From Apus apus (lineage: Eukaryota > Chordata > Aves > Apodiformes > Apodidae), in the NCBI RefSeq assembly GCF_020740795.1, contig NC_067282.1, forward strand, positions 142,772,858 through 142,836,857: 64,000 nucleotides of DNA, in the 5' to 3' direction. Position 1 is the stretch's first letter, and every line of letters starts with the position of its first letter. Below the pieces are notes generated by a model, which was given only the letters and a program-made list of their open reading frames with translations, ran no database searches and was not told where the DNA came from. The translations under genes were made by a program, and so were the position numbers. This document shows, one piece after another, positions 37,088 to 52,000 of this stretch.

Positions 37088-40000
37088 CTACAAAGAAAAT
37101 GAGCAACAGATCTCATTTGCATTCCCTGGCATAGAAAGTTCATTCCTTGGGAGCACTGAAGACCATAATACGAAGGAAAAAGAGTTGATAAAACTTGATA
37201 ATGTGAGGTAAGGGGAATATTACTTCATTATGCAATGGATCACCAAGTGCCTAAATTTGATCAAACACACATGGTAAGAAGTAGATGTACATTTTTCTGT
37301 TATGTTGAACTAGAAGAGTTAATTTTACTCAGTGACATTATAGTTTGAGGATATCACGCAGTGTGACTCCTTCATAACCAAATCATAATGATATGCTAAA
37401 GTATTCAAAAAGATAAGCAACCACAGGGTGGGCTGCCTATTTCCATAATTTCATGCCAGTGTTCTGCATTAGACATCTTTATTAAATTAATTAGGTAGAG
37501 AGGAATCTTAAAAGTCAACTGATAGTGACATTTTTCTAAGGTAGGTCAAAAATTGAAGCAGGAAAACTTTAGAGACGGGCAGGTTGTTCCTTGCAGCCTG
37601 CCCTCTTAAAAGATGAGTTTCACATTACAGAATATATATTACAGGTTAGGAAATCCTAGTTGGGGTGGACAGACTTTCTTCCTTATTTGGATAAAATATG
37701 TTGGGGACATTCACTTTACTGCAGTTTTTTGCAGTCTGAAGCAAATTAGGCTTTCTGTCCTGAGTAGTAGTCTCTGCACTTGACATCTTAAGGAAAAGCA
37801 AAATTGTCATACCTTGATGTGCTCAATGCCTCCCATATTCATCCAGGCCTGCGCTTGGTCTGGGTTGAGCTCCACAGCCCGTTTATAGCTCTACATAAAT
37901 ATGAAACATTTTTAGGTTAAGACTCTGACCCTTCAAACAAAACCAGTGCTGGAGGTGAAAGAGAAATGAAGTTTCCTCTCCTTCTGAATCCATTTAAAAT
38001 ATAATTTCACATTCTTCTCATATACAATGGGCAAGCTGAATTTCAATTTCTTTACAGCAGAGGCAACAATAATTTACTGCTTCACCAGTGAGTTTGTCTT
38101 GCAGGTCTTCCTTTCCCACTGCACCATACGAGGAGCCACACAAATCCTTGGGACCCTCTCCCCGCCACCCTGCACCACTGGGGTCTCCTGCACATCAGGG
38201 ACATTTCCTAGGGCAGGTGCTTGCCAACCACAAGCCAAGGGTGGGCTGTGATGCTCCTTATCTGCACAGCTTTAATTTGGAGCTGGCAGCAGACTATGGT
38301 ACAGCCAGTTGCATGTAGGCTTCATAAGGACCTGAGGGCAGCTCTATCCCTTCAACTGCTTTGGCCACTGTGCATGGGAGAAGAAGGTGAACTGCTGAGC
38401 TCCCAAGGCCAACAGCCAGGGTGCATGCACCATGGAGTATTAGATGCAATGAGTTAGCTCATATCTTTTTAACCTATAAAGCAATTCATATGGCTTAGAG
38501 CAGTCATACCTCGAAAGCCTTGTCAAGGAGATTTTGCTCTCTTAGCTGGTTTCCTTTAGTGAAAAAGAGCTCTGATATGACTTTTGGATCCTTTGGTTTT
38601 AGCTGAAGAGCTTTTTCTATAGCTTCAAGTGCCTGTGGAAAAGCAAGAGGACACCGTGTTACTGTATTTTGCACCTTTCCACTTCTCATGCTCTCCTCAC
38701 CACTAAGGCCTCCCAGCATAAGTCATCTTCCTCCCTCCCTTGTTTCCCCCACACCACTAACAAATGCGGAAATGAGTTTTTCAGATGCTTGTGGCTGATG
38801 GGCAGCTGGGCTGACAGCAGCAGAAGCAGTCAGTGATAAGAAAGGCACATTGCTTTGCTTCAGTCCCAGTACTTAGATAAACAGAAGGTTTTAGTGAAAA
38901 AAATACATCTAATGGATGTGCACTAGGCTTATAATGTCTCAGGAGAGGTGGAGTGTAAAATTCAACCTGAGCTCTGCATGTGAACCCTGGGGACAAGGGT
39001 ACCCTGCAGCCACAGTACCTTGCTGTAGTGCTCCTGCTTGCTGTAGATGGCTGACAGAAGGCGGTAGCACTCCAGACATTCTGCATCCTCGTGGAGTATA
39101 TGGTTTGTCATCTTTTCGGCTTCTTTCGTCCGTCCCATCATTGCTAAAACCTGTGCCTACAGAGCCACATTATAAAGGGTTATCATCTTAAAAAGCTTAG
39201 GCCTCTTTAATACGTGATGCTGCACCCGGTGGCTGGTACTGGGTTCCTTCTCCTGCTGGTGGTGTTATGAGGCACCTCATGGAAAGGTAAAAGGACTGAC
39301 CCTTCCTAACAAGTGAGGGGCAGACCAGATTTTCTCTATGCCAAGTCCCACTCAGCTGGAAAGGCAGTGCCTGAGACAAGGGTCTGAAGTCAGGAGAGGT
39401 GAGGAGGAATCAAGGACAGTAGAGACAGTTGCTGGATGGCTGGCGTGGAGATAGAACCCTGCATGAAGGTAGAACTAAGCTCTGAGCCTTGGGCAACACT
39501 CACAGTAACCCAGCCACCCCACGCCCCTTGTGTGGCCCTGCCCTGGCCAAGCTCACCCCACACTCACCAGTGCCAGTCGGATCTCTCTGTTAGAAGGCTG
39601 CAGTGATGCTGCTTCTCTGTACACCTGCAATGCTTCTTCATACCGCCCCGTGTTGTAATACAGAGCCCCCAGTGGGGACAGGATTTCAGCCTTCCGGGAT
39701 ACCTTCAGTGCCCTGGAATTTAGGAAGAAGAGATGTTTCCAGGTGGTGTGGGGATCAAAGTGGAAGAGCGAGGTGCAGCTTGTGCACGATGGAGCAGTGA
39801 AGCTCTGCACCCTGCCCATCCCACACTGAGGAGTACAAATTTAAGGTCCCAGGAAAGGGTGAGCATGCCCACAGCAGCAATCCCACTGGCCACCTGAGAA
39901 GGGGAGAGTGCCACCTCCAAAGCACATGTGAACATGCAGCAGGGGTGGGGATGGCTGATGGTGGCGAAACCTGGGGACTGTAAGCACAAATCTGGGTGCC

Positions 40001-43000
40001 AAAAAGGAGACAAAAAAAACCTCCAGTCCACTCCGCTGCACACTGAGCTAGAGCCTGCCTACTGGCACATTGTTGGGAAGGGCCAAAGTTTCTGATGGTA
40101 CCAAGGTTTTGGTGCTGGGCTGAGCAGCATTAGGGTTGTTACTGGTGCAGCATCCACAGACCACCTTCAAGCAGGCTGGGAGCTGTGCTAACAACCTGCT
40201 CATGCCATCAAGAAGTCTCTGGCTTTATCATTAGAGCATCCCCCAGCCAAAAGCAGCAGTGTGTCCATCCTGGGGGTGTGGGAAAGGTCCAGGGAAGTCA
40301 ACGCTGCCTGACTCCATGCTGCCTCTCCCCCCACTCCCCCATAAGCAAAGGTAAATCTGGTTTCAAAATGGATGGAGAAGGAAGGGAGGAAAATCCAAAT
40401 ATGCACTGAGAGATTCATGTATCAGAGGCTTTTTAGCAGAGACAAGCCATACAGGGGGAGGAGGGAAATCTCTGTCTCCCATCCCAAATTCTTACCGCTT
40501 GTACCACACTTCAGCCTCTCGGTTCTGCCTCAGGGAGCGGTGAAGCCTGCCCAGGTTCACCATGGCCACATGGTGAGTAGGGCTCAGCAGGATGGCCTGT
40601 CTGTAGTGGGACACGGCTTGCTCAGGAGCCCCTGAAGACGAGAACAGCTATTAAACTGGTGCATCTGAAAAATCCCGTCCCGAATTCTGTATGCAGTAAT
40701 GCTCTGGGTGTTATTTCATCTATTGCTCTATGCATGGAAACTATTTTGGGAAAGAAATCCTGCTTCAGCCCTTCAAGATTAAATGTAGGGAAAAATGTTG
40801 TCCAAACTAAGATACAGGCTTCAATATACTGAGACAAGCCTGAGAAACAGATTTTCTAAGGGTGGGTTTTTGCAAGTCAAGGGTACAGTCACCAGAAGAA
40901 GACTTCTGACTGAACGCGCCCTCTGCTCACACTGCAGGGGGGATGCACCCCCTGTGCTAAGGACAGAGCTCACCCGAGAAGTGGCTGAGACATGTGTCCC
41001 ATCTCCTGCTAGAGCATCCTGCCACCTTGGCCCACTGGAGACAAGGGCAACAGAGACACAGAGAACAAGCCACTTGGTATTCCCCACAACCCCACCAGAG
41101 CTGCAGAACAGTTTCAGCTCTTTCCAAACAGAGACTATTCCCTCCACTTCTGTTGCACTGGCCTGGCTCAGTCCCTGTGCATTGCTCAACCAGGCAGGGA
41201 GTAGCTGCTGGACACCAGCCAATTCCCGCCTCGGGCAATAAATCCCAGACCAGAGGTGCCCAGATGCCTATTCTGGAGCACGTAGGCACCGTCTCTGTGT
41301 TGCAGAGGAGCCATTGGGTGGCACTGCTTCGCTGTGTGAAAAGGTCCACCCCAGCAAGGTCCCGCAGTCCATGACATCACTGAGCACCACAACAAAATAC
41401 AACACTGGACAAAAAGGCAGGTGCCAGACCACTAGCCCAAAAGCCTAAAGTTCTGTTTCTATTTGTGTATTTTTATTTAGCTAAATAATGGCTTTCCTGA
41501 AGAAGGATCTTGCAGTGCTTTCCTCAGGCAGTGCCTGTTGACAAACTACTGCATAAATTAACAGGGCACAACATAAATTTCCAGCATTTCAGCAATGTGA
41601 ATATTGTATTTTAACCCCTGCTCATTTAGTTCATTTGCACACTCTAGACTAGATAATCTCCTGATGAAAACCAATATTCACAGAGCTTTGTCCATCAACA
41701 AAGCTTTTGAGTATTGGCATTTTTTAAGCCAAATCACTTCACAATGCATTTAATTCCATTTCTAGCTGGAAAGCAGAACTTGAAAACAGTCTGAGCATTT
41801 TGGGGCACTGAACATAGGCTGCCATGGGAATTTTATTTTCATCGCTTTCCAGATCTAGTTTGATTTTCCTGAGACTAACCTATGCAACATAAAAGTAATG
41901 TTGACACTTCCTGGAGTTCCTGTTACAGAAAAGAACAGGGACATCTGAAGGGACCTACAGGAAAGCTGGGGAGGGTGTAGTGATAGGATGAGGGGTAACG
42001 GTTTGAAACTGGAAGAGGGGAGATTTAGGTTAGACATTAGGAGGAAATTCTTTAGTGTGAGGGTGGTGAGGCATTGGAACAGGTTGCCCAGGGAGGTTGT
42101 GGATGCCCTCTCCCTGCAGGTGTTCAAGGCCAGGTTGGACAGGGCTTTGGGCAGCCTGGTCTAGTGGAAGGTGTCCCTGCCCATGCAGGGGCATTGGAAC
42201 TAGATGATCTCCCAGGTCCCTTCCAACTCAAACCATTTTATGATTCATCTCTGTAGGGAGATATAGAAGCACTTAAGACTCATCCAAGGCCAGTAACACA
42301 TCTTTTAGGGTAGGACTTTTTTTAAAAAAGCCCAGTAGCAGACTTGATTTTCTCCCACCATCAAGTGGATGCTTTTGAAAATTGTATCTACAAAGAAAGC
42401 ATCCTGGGAAGCAGCTTGGCCTGCACCTCAGGCCCTAAGTCAGCCAGTGGCTTCCCTGCCCAACACACAGGGGTAACACCCGTCATGGAGGGAGACACAT
42501 CAAGTGTCTGTGACCACTGTGGAACTGTCTAGAGCCATGGGTCCCCAGAGCTGGTACTTGCTTGAAAATTCTGCAAGTTAACGGGAGTGGTACTTCACAG
42601 TAACTCACTGTGCCCGCCAGGGAAGAGCACAGCCTGCAGCCAGCTCCCTGCCAGCCACTTCCTTCACGCCTTGTCATGTCTCCAGGAGGGTTATTTACAC
42701 ATCATGCCTGAAGGATCAAAAGTCAGTAGGCTTTTCTCCTGTTGTTTGTGTGTAGGGAAGTGTAGGAGTAAACCAGGAAAAATTAGGTTTGACTTTGGCA
42801 GAATACACAAGTGCAAAAAAATACAAAGTGCACTGCATTTGAACTGCAGCTTTTGGCAGGAATAGGGCAGTTTATCTGGGTTGGGAAGCAAAGATGAGTA
42901 AAATGTCACAGTGAAATAACAGAGGGGTTTTTATTATTTGCAAGCTTGAATTTTTCCAGGGCAAAAATTCAGAACCTCAGCCTCTGTTGCTAACGCCATG

Positions 43001-46000
43001 ATGCCTTTTTTGATTACAAATACTGATTTTGCCTTTGTATTTATTTCACGTGGGTATGTACTACAGAAGAGTGATGGCTGAGCATCAGCTTTGAGGTAGG
43101 ACCAGCCAGCCAGCTGCAGACTGAGGGACACTATTGTCCTTTTGTCCCAAGTACCACCAGAGCTGGGAGCACTGTGAAAGGGGCAGAATGGGTAGCAAAC
43201 ACATACTTTTAACGTGCAATACTTCATCATGGAGTCTCAGCTCTGTTCTGGAGGGACTGGAGTGAGATGGTCGTTTGTTTTCCACTAGTCATTTGTCAAA
43301 CTTAGCCTCGTTTATAAGGCTGTCAATAAAAGGTAGGAGTTACAGCAGATTTTTGTTTGTTTGTTTTTTTGCTATGTGGATGCCAGGCATTGCCCGAGTC
43401 CAGGGAAGTTGGATGGGAATCAGAAGCCTAGAAAATAAAGGCCCCACAGTATCTTAGGTCTTGGTTTAAAAGCCATGTTTGGTTTTATAGCCGTGACATA
43501 CAACCTTTACAGTCAAAGAGCCGCTCTGTCACCAAGTAGAGCTGCAAGTGCTCCAAAGACTATAATGATCCATTTGTGTACCTGGAATTTGGTTTCCTGT
43601 GGCCACACTTGCCTGAAGAAATGGCAGTATTTTCAGGGTGCTGCCCAGCTCAAATGGAACAGGAAAACTGTCTATGTGAAGACACTGAGAAACACTCTCG
43701 GAAACAGCCACTCTGAATGCCACTGCCACGCAGTGCCTGCATTCATTAGGAATATCAGTGCACTGCACCATCTCAGCAGCACAGGGATATTTATTTCCAA
43801 GCAACAGCGGAGGTTTTGGAAGCTTTTGACACCCTTTTAGATGTGTACTGCTGAATAAGTCAAATCAAAGCAAATAAGGTAGAGAGGAAAAATCCCTTGC
43901 TCCTTCTCACTTACCGGTATCAACCAAGAAGACACCATAGTTGTTATGCAGATCAGAGCTCTCTGGACAATTTTCTATGCCAGCCTTATAGACCTCCTCT
44001 GCTTCCTTAAGCCGTTCCTTAAAAGATAAGGAGATTTCTTAGCCATGGCAGAAAGGGTGTCAGCTTCATTTGTCACATACCTGCATTTTGTGACAACTCC
44101 CTTGCTGGGTAGGGAGCACAGGGAGCCAGCCCAGCCCACATTCCAGGAGGCCAAAATTCTACCCCATGGCATGGATACCGTACAGCTGCCATTTGGTACC
44201 CCACAGCAATTCAGGCAGCTTTCACCCATACATCTGCAATTGGAGCTACCTCTGAGACAAAAATAGCAGCTGGAAAATGTGGCTCTTGTGCAAAATCAGT
44301 GAGCCCCAGCTGGGCACCCACCTGGGAAACACACGGCAACAGGGGTTGTGTTGGTCATGTTGAGAAATATGTGTCATCTGTGAACTGATATATTTTAATT
44401 TATTTGTTTAATGAGCATCTCACTGGCTAACTTTTTCCCTCTGGAGCTCTGTTGTTCGTTCCCTTAGCAGCAGGGAAAATACAAGGAGCAAAAGCTTGTT
44501 GTGTGTGATTGCTGGGGGATGGGGAGCCTGTGATAAGGGAAGCTGAAGGAGGATGGGGGGCAATGAAAAAGCAGGGAAAATCTGACAGATTCAGATTAAA
44601 ACCAGGCATTGTCAATGCATGAGATGTAGCTCACTGGGATTTACGGGATGTGCCACCATGCTGACTCCCAGATGCACTGAGCCCTTACATTTCACAGAGA
44701 TTTCTAGGTGGTTTGTTGGTACTACACATTTCTAGAAACTACAGTTCTTTTCCTTGCGAACACCCTGCCTACGGAAAATGTCCCACTGCCTGAACTCTTT
44801 CTAGCCTGAGCTACAGGCAACCCAGTGCTGGAACAAAAATAAGGTGTCTCATTTGGATCAAACAGCACCTCAATGAGGTTTCCATTTCCCTCCAGCCAGG
44901 CAGTGCATGCCCACTGCCTGCACCTTTGCTAGCATGGGTTATCACAGTCTTCCTTCCCCCTAACTTCAGAGCTTTGCTGTTAGGTGTATTTGTGGAAGGA
45001 GACCAGGAACAGCAGAGACAGGCAGAGTGCAGAGCTGTCAGCCAAGCCTCTCACACCAAAGACACTGTTTTCAATTCTTCCCCTTCCATGGAGAGGCACA
45101 GCCCTATGGTGACAAATTCCACAGGCTCCTGATGATGCTCTCAAGCAAAAGCAGCCATCCGGGTCTCCAACAAGAAAGGCCTGGAGCCACCAACGTAGAC
45201 CTTCTGCTCAGGAGCTGAATCCACACTGAAATAAGAGGTTGGTCCATTCCCAGCTATCGACTCTCCTCTCCTCAAGTTCTGCAAACCCCAAGGTCTACAA
45301 GACTTTTTCTGGATTTAAAGGGTGTACCTGACATCAGCTTTTGTTCTGTAGCTGCTTAAATATGTGGATTCCTTTCTCACCTCCTATCTCAGAACTGGAG
45401 AGCTGGAATTAATCACATTGGAAGAGTATGACTTGATGAAAGCACACGGTTAAGTGCTTTCACATTTACATGATAAAGGTCATCCAGCAGAAAAGACAGT
45501 GTGTGATAAAACACAGAAACACATTTTTTAAAAGTGCTTAAGTTTGGACATTTTGGATATATTAATGTGAATTAGACATCATCACCCTGTGGCATCAGGA
45601 AAAGTGTAGTGATCATCAGAATTTACTAAAATGAGGAACAATTTTTTGAGAAAGCATCTGTGTCACTGAGACATAAATAAGCACATTTACTAAGTTTTCT
45701 ATATTAATTTCTTTTCCTCTGATTCTAATTTTTGGCACACCTGTGCACATATGTCAGTTTTCTTAATTTTATTTACCGATCATAAACCCGACCTTTAAAA
45801 CATAGAAGGGCAGTGTTCCTTGTCAAAACATTCACACTCACCAATACTGAGCACTTCTGGCATTTTTATCACAGTTGCATTGCTTTTTTGGCACTTAACA
45901 TTCTGACCCTGCCTCAGGCTCAGTGCAGAGTCTGGGATGATTTCTCTAACAAAGTGGTTGCATCAGGCCCAGTCAGGAATTGGGAAGGGTGGGATCAGCT

Positions 46001-49000
46001 TTTTGTGCCAGGGCTTTTTCCCTACAGTTTCTCCTTTTCTTGGGAGAAATGCTGGAAGTCCATCAAGGCTTGATTCTCCTTTACACTTAATAATGCCACT
46101 CCCAGACCTTCATGAAACATCGTACTCACAAAATTCAGAAGACTGGCCTAAAAAAATGCATGAGATTTTTATGATATTAAAAAACTTATACACACGAGGA
46201 TCGCTTAGTTGAACTCCAGGGTTTTTAAATCTCGGGTATTTTTATGGCTCAGTTTTTCAGTCTGGTTATGCCTTAGTATGCTCTCCTCTGCAGCTAAGTG
46301 AGTTAAAGAAGTTTCTTATTCTTAGTGTAGGCTGATACTATTACACACACACACACAATGACTTTAATCCAGAAACTAGGGCCTGAAAAGAGCCCTCAAG
46401 CAGCACAAGATGGCTAATGAAACTGCAAGTGCTGGGAAGAAGGTGTTGTTAAAGTGCACCAGAGTAAAACCTGGGGAGCCAGCATTACAGGAGCATTGTG
46501 AAAACACTGGACAAAAATGTTTGATTTCTGGTATTAGCACCACTGCAGTGATCACAGAAAACAAGGAAAACAACAATACACTGCAACACTTATGATACCA
46601 AGCAGAAAGAGCAGTAAGAAGGACAAGCATTTATAAAAGATACAAACAAGCCAAACTGTTCTATACAATGAGGCAGTGTTTTTTTTCTACATCAGCTCTG
46701 GCTTCAGAGTCAACTATTAAGGAGAGAAAAGGGCAATTACATCGAGTGAGAGGCTAATTCCCTGGTCCATGAGACATTCCTTTTAGGAGCATTTTCAACA
46801 GCTGTAGGAGGAAAGGACCTGTAAGCCCTATTTTGGATTCATTTCCTTTAAGATCATAGAATGGCTTGATTTGGAAGGAACCTTAAAGGTCATCTAGTTC
46901 CAAACCCCCTACATGGGCAAGGACACGTCCCACTAGACCAGATTGCTCCGAGCCCTATCCAACCTGGCCTGGAACACTTCCAGGGAGGGAGCTTCCACAA
47001 CTTTCCTAGGTAACCTGTTTCAGTGTCTCACCACCCTCACAGTAAAGAATTTCTTCCTAATGTCTATCCTATATCTCCCCTCTTCCAGCTTAAAACCATT
47101 ACCCCTCCTCCTGTCATTCCATGCCCTTGTAAAAAGTCCATCCCCAGCTTTCCTGCAGCTCCTTCGGGTACTGGACGACCACTATAAGGTCTCCTTGGAA
47201 TCTTCTCTTCTCCAGGCTGAACAACCCCAGCTCTCTCAGCCTGTTTTCAAAGGAGAGGTGTTCCAGCCCTCTCATCATCTTCATCATCCTCCTCTGTATA
47301 GGGGGGAACACATTGCACAGGACTGACCAAAGCAATCCCAGTGCTATTTCCTTGAGCCATGCCCATACACTTCCTCCCTTTTAGCCTCAGTACAAAGCTG
47401 GAGGAGCAGCAGTTAATCATGGCCACAGTTAGCTCATGCAAGTTATTTCAAGGTGCCACTTTTGGCACTTCAGCCCCTTTCGATCACATCCCAGCAAAAG
47501 GGAACCAATTTGTGTTCCTCTCCCCAAAGCTCCACAGTGATGCTGTCCCTGCAACCTCCTGCACACTGCCTGGCATCACAGATACCCTCACAGCTGTCAG
47601 ACAGACTCTGGGCCACAAGTAGACAGAAGAACAGGTTTGTAATTGTACCCATTTTGGACACTGTTACTTGGACAAAGAGGAAAACCCAGAGGAGAAGAAT
47701 GGGTTCTCATTGTCATCCTTTGGGCTGAAGATGCCCAAACTTCTGCCTGTAGCTGTCTAGGAAGGGCACAGCGTCAGGGTGTGATTCTGCAGACCCAGGC
47801 AGCAGCACATGTTTGTAGGGCAGCCCCCTTCTGTGGTCACTAGTATGAACGTGTGCGGCAGGAGCTGCACAGTCAGGTAGTCATCTGCTGTGGCTGAGCC
47901 TGAGGTGTTAAAAGCCTGCGGGAAATTGCTGCTTTCTGAGAAAACTGTACCATCTTCTTTTCCCTACCACTTCATCAAGTCACAAGAGGATGAACAATCT
48001 ATAGGTAAGAACAGATGAATTACTGCTGGACTTACTAATGGCATTCACTCTGGGCAGAAGGCCTCGGGACTGTAAAATGGTTTTATTGCTCTGTTGACCT
48101 TACAATCAATAGTTCCAATTAAAAATTTCAACTAATATTAAAACCAGGTATTACTATGGAGGACTCATTTCCTATACCTGCAGGACAGTCTTTGTTGATG
48201 GGTTTATTCAAAACACAGCTCCCATTCAATAAGGCTCTTCTTTCAATTAATACACTACATTTCTAGGTCCCTGCAGCCGATACCGCTAATATTAAAATAT
48301 TTGAAAGTTTCTTAAAAGGGAAAATAAAATAGCACATCTTCCAGTAATCCACATATATAATGGATGTTCTGCAGAGTGCCTACCTCATTAAAGAAGCATA
48401 AACCAGAACAAGAACTCTGGCTTATAGTTTTGCTAAAAAATAACCAGTTCTGTTACAGAGAGATTTTACTAACCAGATTACTGGAAAACAGTGAAAGAGT
48501 ATACACTTTTGTTTTGTCTGTATTTGCATTTAGCAACCTTTTAAGAAAGCTTTAGCACTCCATGCTATGGACCAGTTCAATTTGAAACTCAAGGGAATAA
48601 AATAAATAAATAAATAAATCAGTTTTCAAAAGGTTTGCAGAGGTGTGCTGGAGCTGGGCAGTTTGTGAGGACCTTGCCCTTATCTGCTGCTACAGGCATG
48701 GAGAAAAGCAGGGCTTGGTGGTCTCAACATGGGCACCCACCCACGCCTTGTGGCTGCTTCTGGAATCAAGCGTTTTGTGCCTCAATTTTCCCTTTCTTCT
48801 GTAGGGACAATATTTCACCTCACAGGAACCTTGCAGAAATAAAATTACTGAACTATAGAGAGTAGAGAGAGCCCCAGGCAATGAGCACAGGGAACAGCCC
48901 AAGAGGAAATGAGTAATCCTTCCTCCAGAGCACAGCCTGGGCCATATGCAGTATATAAGGCCTGGGGGCACATATTGAACAATACGGTTAAATAAGATAT

Positions 49001-52000
49001 CCAACAGCTGCTCATTAAGTGCAACACAAAGCTAGCCAGCCTTGCCACCCCTATATGTGACCATCTACCATGACAATTAGGGGACATATTCTGATGTGTG
49101 CATGTAAGGGGCAGAATTTGGGCTGCAGAGGCCACCTGGTTTCTGACATTCCCTGTCTTTGGAGTGATTTATTAAGAAACCCTGAGGTTATCTACATAGG
49201 TGTGTGTGTCTGAGGGGGAAGTGCTCACCTGTTCCACTGTCTCAACATTCAAGGTGCAATGGATTATGACTTGGCCATGTGGGGGGAGAGCTGCGGAGCG
49301 GGTATTTACTCACACTTTCAACAGCGATTTGGTTCAGAGCCACATCATGTGGGTGGAATTACTCACTGCAAATGAGTTGCCTCCTATCCTGAAAAAGCCA
49401 TCTCTGAAGCAGCCCGAGAGCTCTCTGCAGGCAGCCACGGACCCATGCCTGCCAGCACCCATGTGCAAGGCCAGGGTGCTCCATCAGGATGCACATGGGG
49501 TGCTGCAGCAGCAGCGCACACACGGGAGCAGAAGGCACGGGAGCTTGAGCATTGTCCAGTACCTGCTCAGCCAGCAGTGAGGCCAGGCTTGAGTAAGCAT
49601 CTGCAAACTCTGGGCCGTACTTAATGGAATCCCGCAGCAAGATGACAGCTTCCTCCTTCTTTCCTTGGGACCTGCAGGACAAGGAAGTAGGGAAAAAAAG
49701 AAAGGAACATTCCTGTAAGCGCATGCTTAGGTCATCGGGCTGATCAACTATTTTAAAGAGACATGAAAGTCCCCGGCTTGACCTTTTCAACAAAGACAAA
49801 ATTACTCACTTCCATGTCCTCTCCACAGTGTGGGTACCCAGCACATCCTCGGCCCATCGCTGCTTCCATATGTTATTCTCAGGGGATGGAGGACACAGGC
49901 TTTAGTGAATCTGGCATTCTGCTATTCTGGTGACTGCCATACTGAGCACTATGCAATGACCCCAGTGAAGACAAAACACCCCCAAAACTCAATCCCATCC
50001 CCATTCCTCAATCCCACACAATGAAGAGCATCAAGTATTTCATTCTGGCTATCAGGCAAGCACTACAGGCCACAGTCTCTGTCTGTTGAGTCATAATCCA
50101 TAGATTTTGTAAACCTCTTCAGTCCTACTCTACCTTTCCTCTCAATATTTCTCTTTATGGCAAATACATCAAATTTGGCCCCATTTATCCCATCAGGAGT
50201 CAAAGACACATGAAAGACAAGATAGCAAAAGTGTCGCCAGGCATTAAGTACTGCACAAGAACCTCCCAGTGATGTCCTTGGAAAGCCACATGCCCTATGG
50301 CAAGGGATGCTGTCAGAGTATTTGACCAGGTTTGCAGTCAGCTTCTGGATGTCCTTGGAAACAGGACATTTGCTCTCACCAACCCTCCTCTCACATCAGT
50401 AGGCTGAAGACACAAGAACATTTGCATTCCCTTAAAAAACCAGCTAAATCTTTGCATGCCCCTAGACAATAAGTGCTGTTATAGATCCACTTATAACTTA
50501 GTTAATACTTTTAAATTAAAGTATTGCTAAGTTAAATCTGCCTGGGATCTTGAAATAATTCCTTAGCAAGTTAATCATTAGGCTACAGGAGTCTGTTCTT
50601 CAGATCCTAAGGTTTATGAACAGAGATAGTTGAGAGATGGTTATGCTGATGACCCAGGGTGGTTTTTTTTCCAGCATTGTTCTGAATTGATTGCCATGGA
50701 AAGCAGAAAAGTTTTCCTGAACAAAAATCTAAGGGTATTTATTTATTTGAGCTAGAATTTCTCCAGCATCACTCTGTATTTCTTTCCTTGGAAAAATGAG
50801 AAGGTTTCCTGAACTAAGGATGTTTAGCTGGACTGGAACAACATTTTCCTTGTGTTGGGTGTACAAAGAACATGGATAGCAAGGCATATAAAAAGAAACA
50901 AAGGGCTCTGGTACACAGAAAATATGTGAACACCTTGCTGCTCTGGCTTAGATTTCATCAAAGTGACATGGTCAAGTAACTAGATCCTGTTTATAAGGTG
51001 TAAATTTCAGCTGATAATATATGTGGCTTTGCAGAATTTTTCCCTTTCTAGTTGTGTAACTGGAAGAGTATTTTGCCTGTGCATTAAGCTAAGTAAAACC
51101 AGTTGTGCTAGTCTTTTCCTTCTTTCAGTGGTGTTCCACATAAATTACATGAATGAAGCAAAAACAAATAAAGAACCACTTTTCTCCTACACTAATTAAA
51201 GACTAGCTAGCTTGTCAATGTATAAAACTTTTGGATCTCTTGGCTGGAGTTTCATGATACATTTTTATAAATCAAAAACAGATGACTGCTTTGTAAAGGT
51301 ATTGACGTTTGGCAAAAAAATGTAGGAAATGCCAGCTACAGAAATAAAAGGAGTAAGTGATCCACTCAGCAGCAGTAAAAGTTCCCGTTAACCACAAACA
51401 TGCACTCTGAACATGGGGTAGCCTTCTTAATTACTCTCTTTTTTTCAAAATGGCCTTTTATTTTCTGATTGATCCAAGAACAATGTTTGTCTCCTGAAAG
51501 CAGGGGTAGAGTGGGAAAGATTATGGCATCTTTTTATGTGACAGACTGAATTACATTAAAAAAAAGCAGATCCAGTAGTTTCTCAGAGAGCTTAGGCTGT
51601 GAGATACCAAGCACTCTGGCCAAGCACTTAAACGCGTACTTAACTTTAATGTATGCAAGTTGAAAATTAATTACTGGCTGAAGTGCTTTCCTGGATCAAG
51701 GCCAACACTTTGCAGGATCGAGGCTGTTGCTTATATAAATCCCCTGTAATTTGGGAGAGCACAGAGCACTAGAAGAACAGTCTAATTCACTAATTTGCCC
51801 TAAACTGGAGATGTGCAGCAAGAAAAGCCAGGTAATGTATACCTTGGCTATGACAGAAAGAAGAACAAATTCAGCTGACACGAGAAGTCTATGATCACTT
51901 AATTCAGTTTTTCCCCAAATGATCTTGTCTTACAATGCTCTCTCCTGACTCCCACTTGCACTCGAGTTCCCAGCCTCCCTGCTACAATCAGCGTGCTTGA

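Larger units (their letters stand above)
44018..49562 (-). other. TMTC1: TMTC1 intron
   Basis: Intron between TPR exons. It holds the antisense CR1 at 46.9-47.3 kb, the (AC)n run and the (AAAT)n run. Nothing else is recognised. Confidence 0.85.
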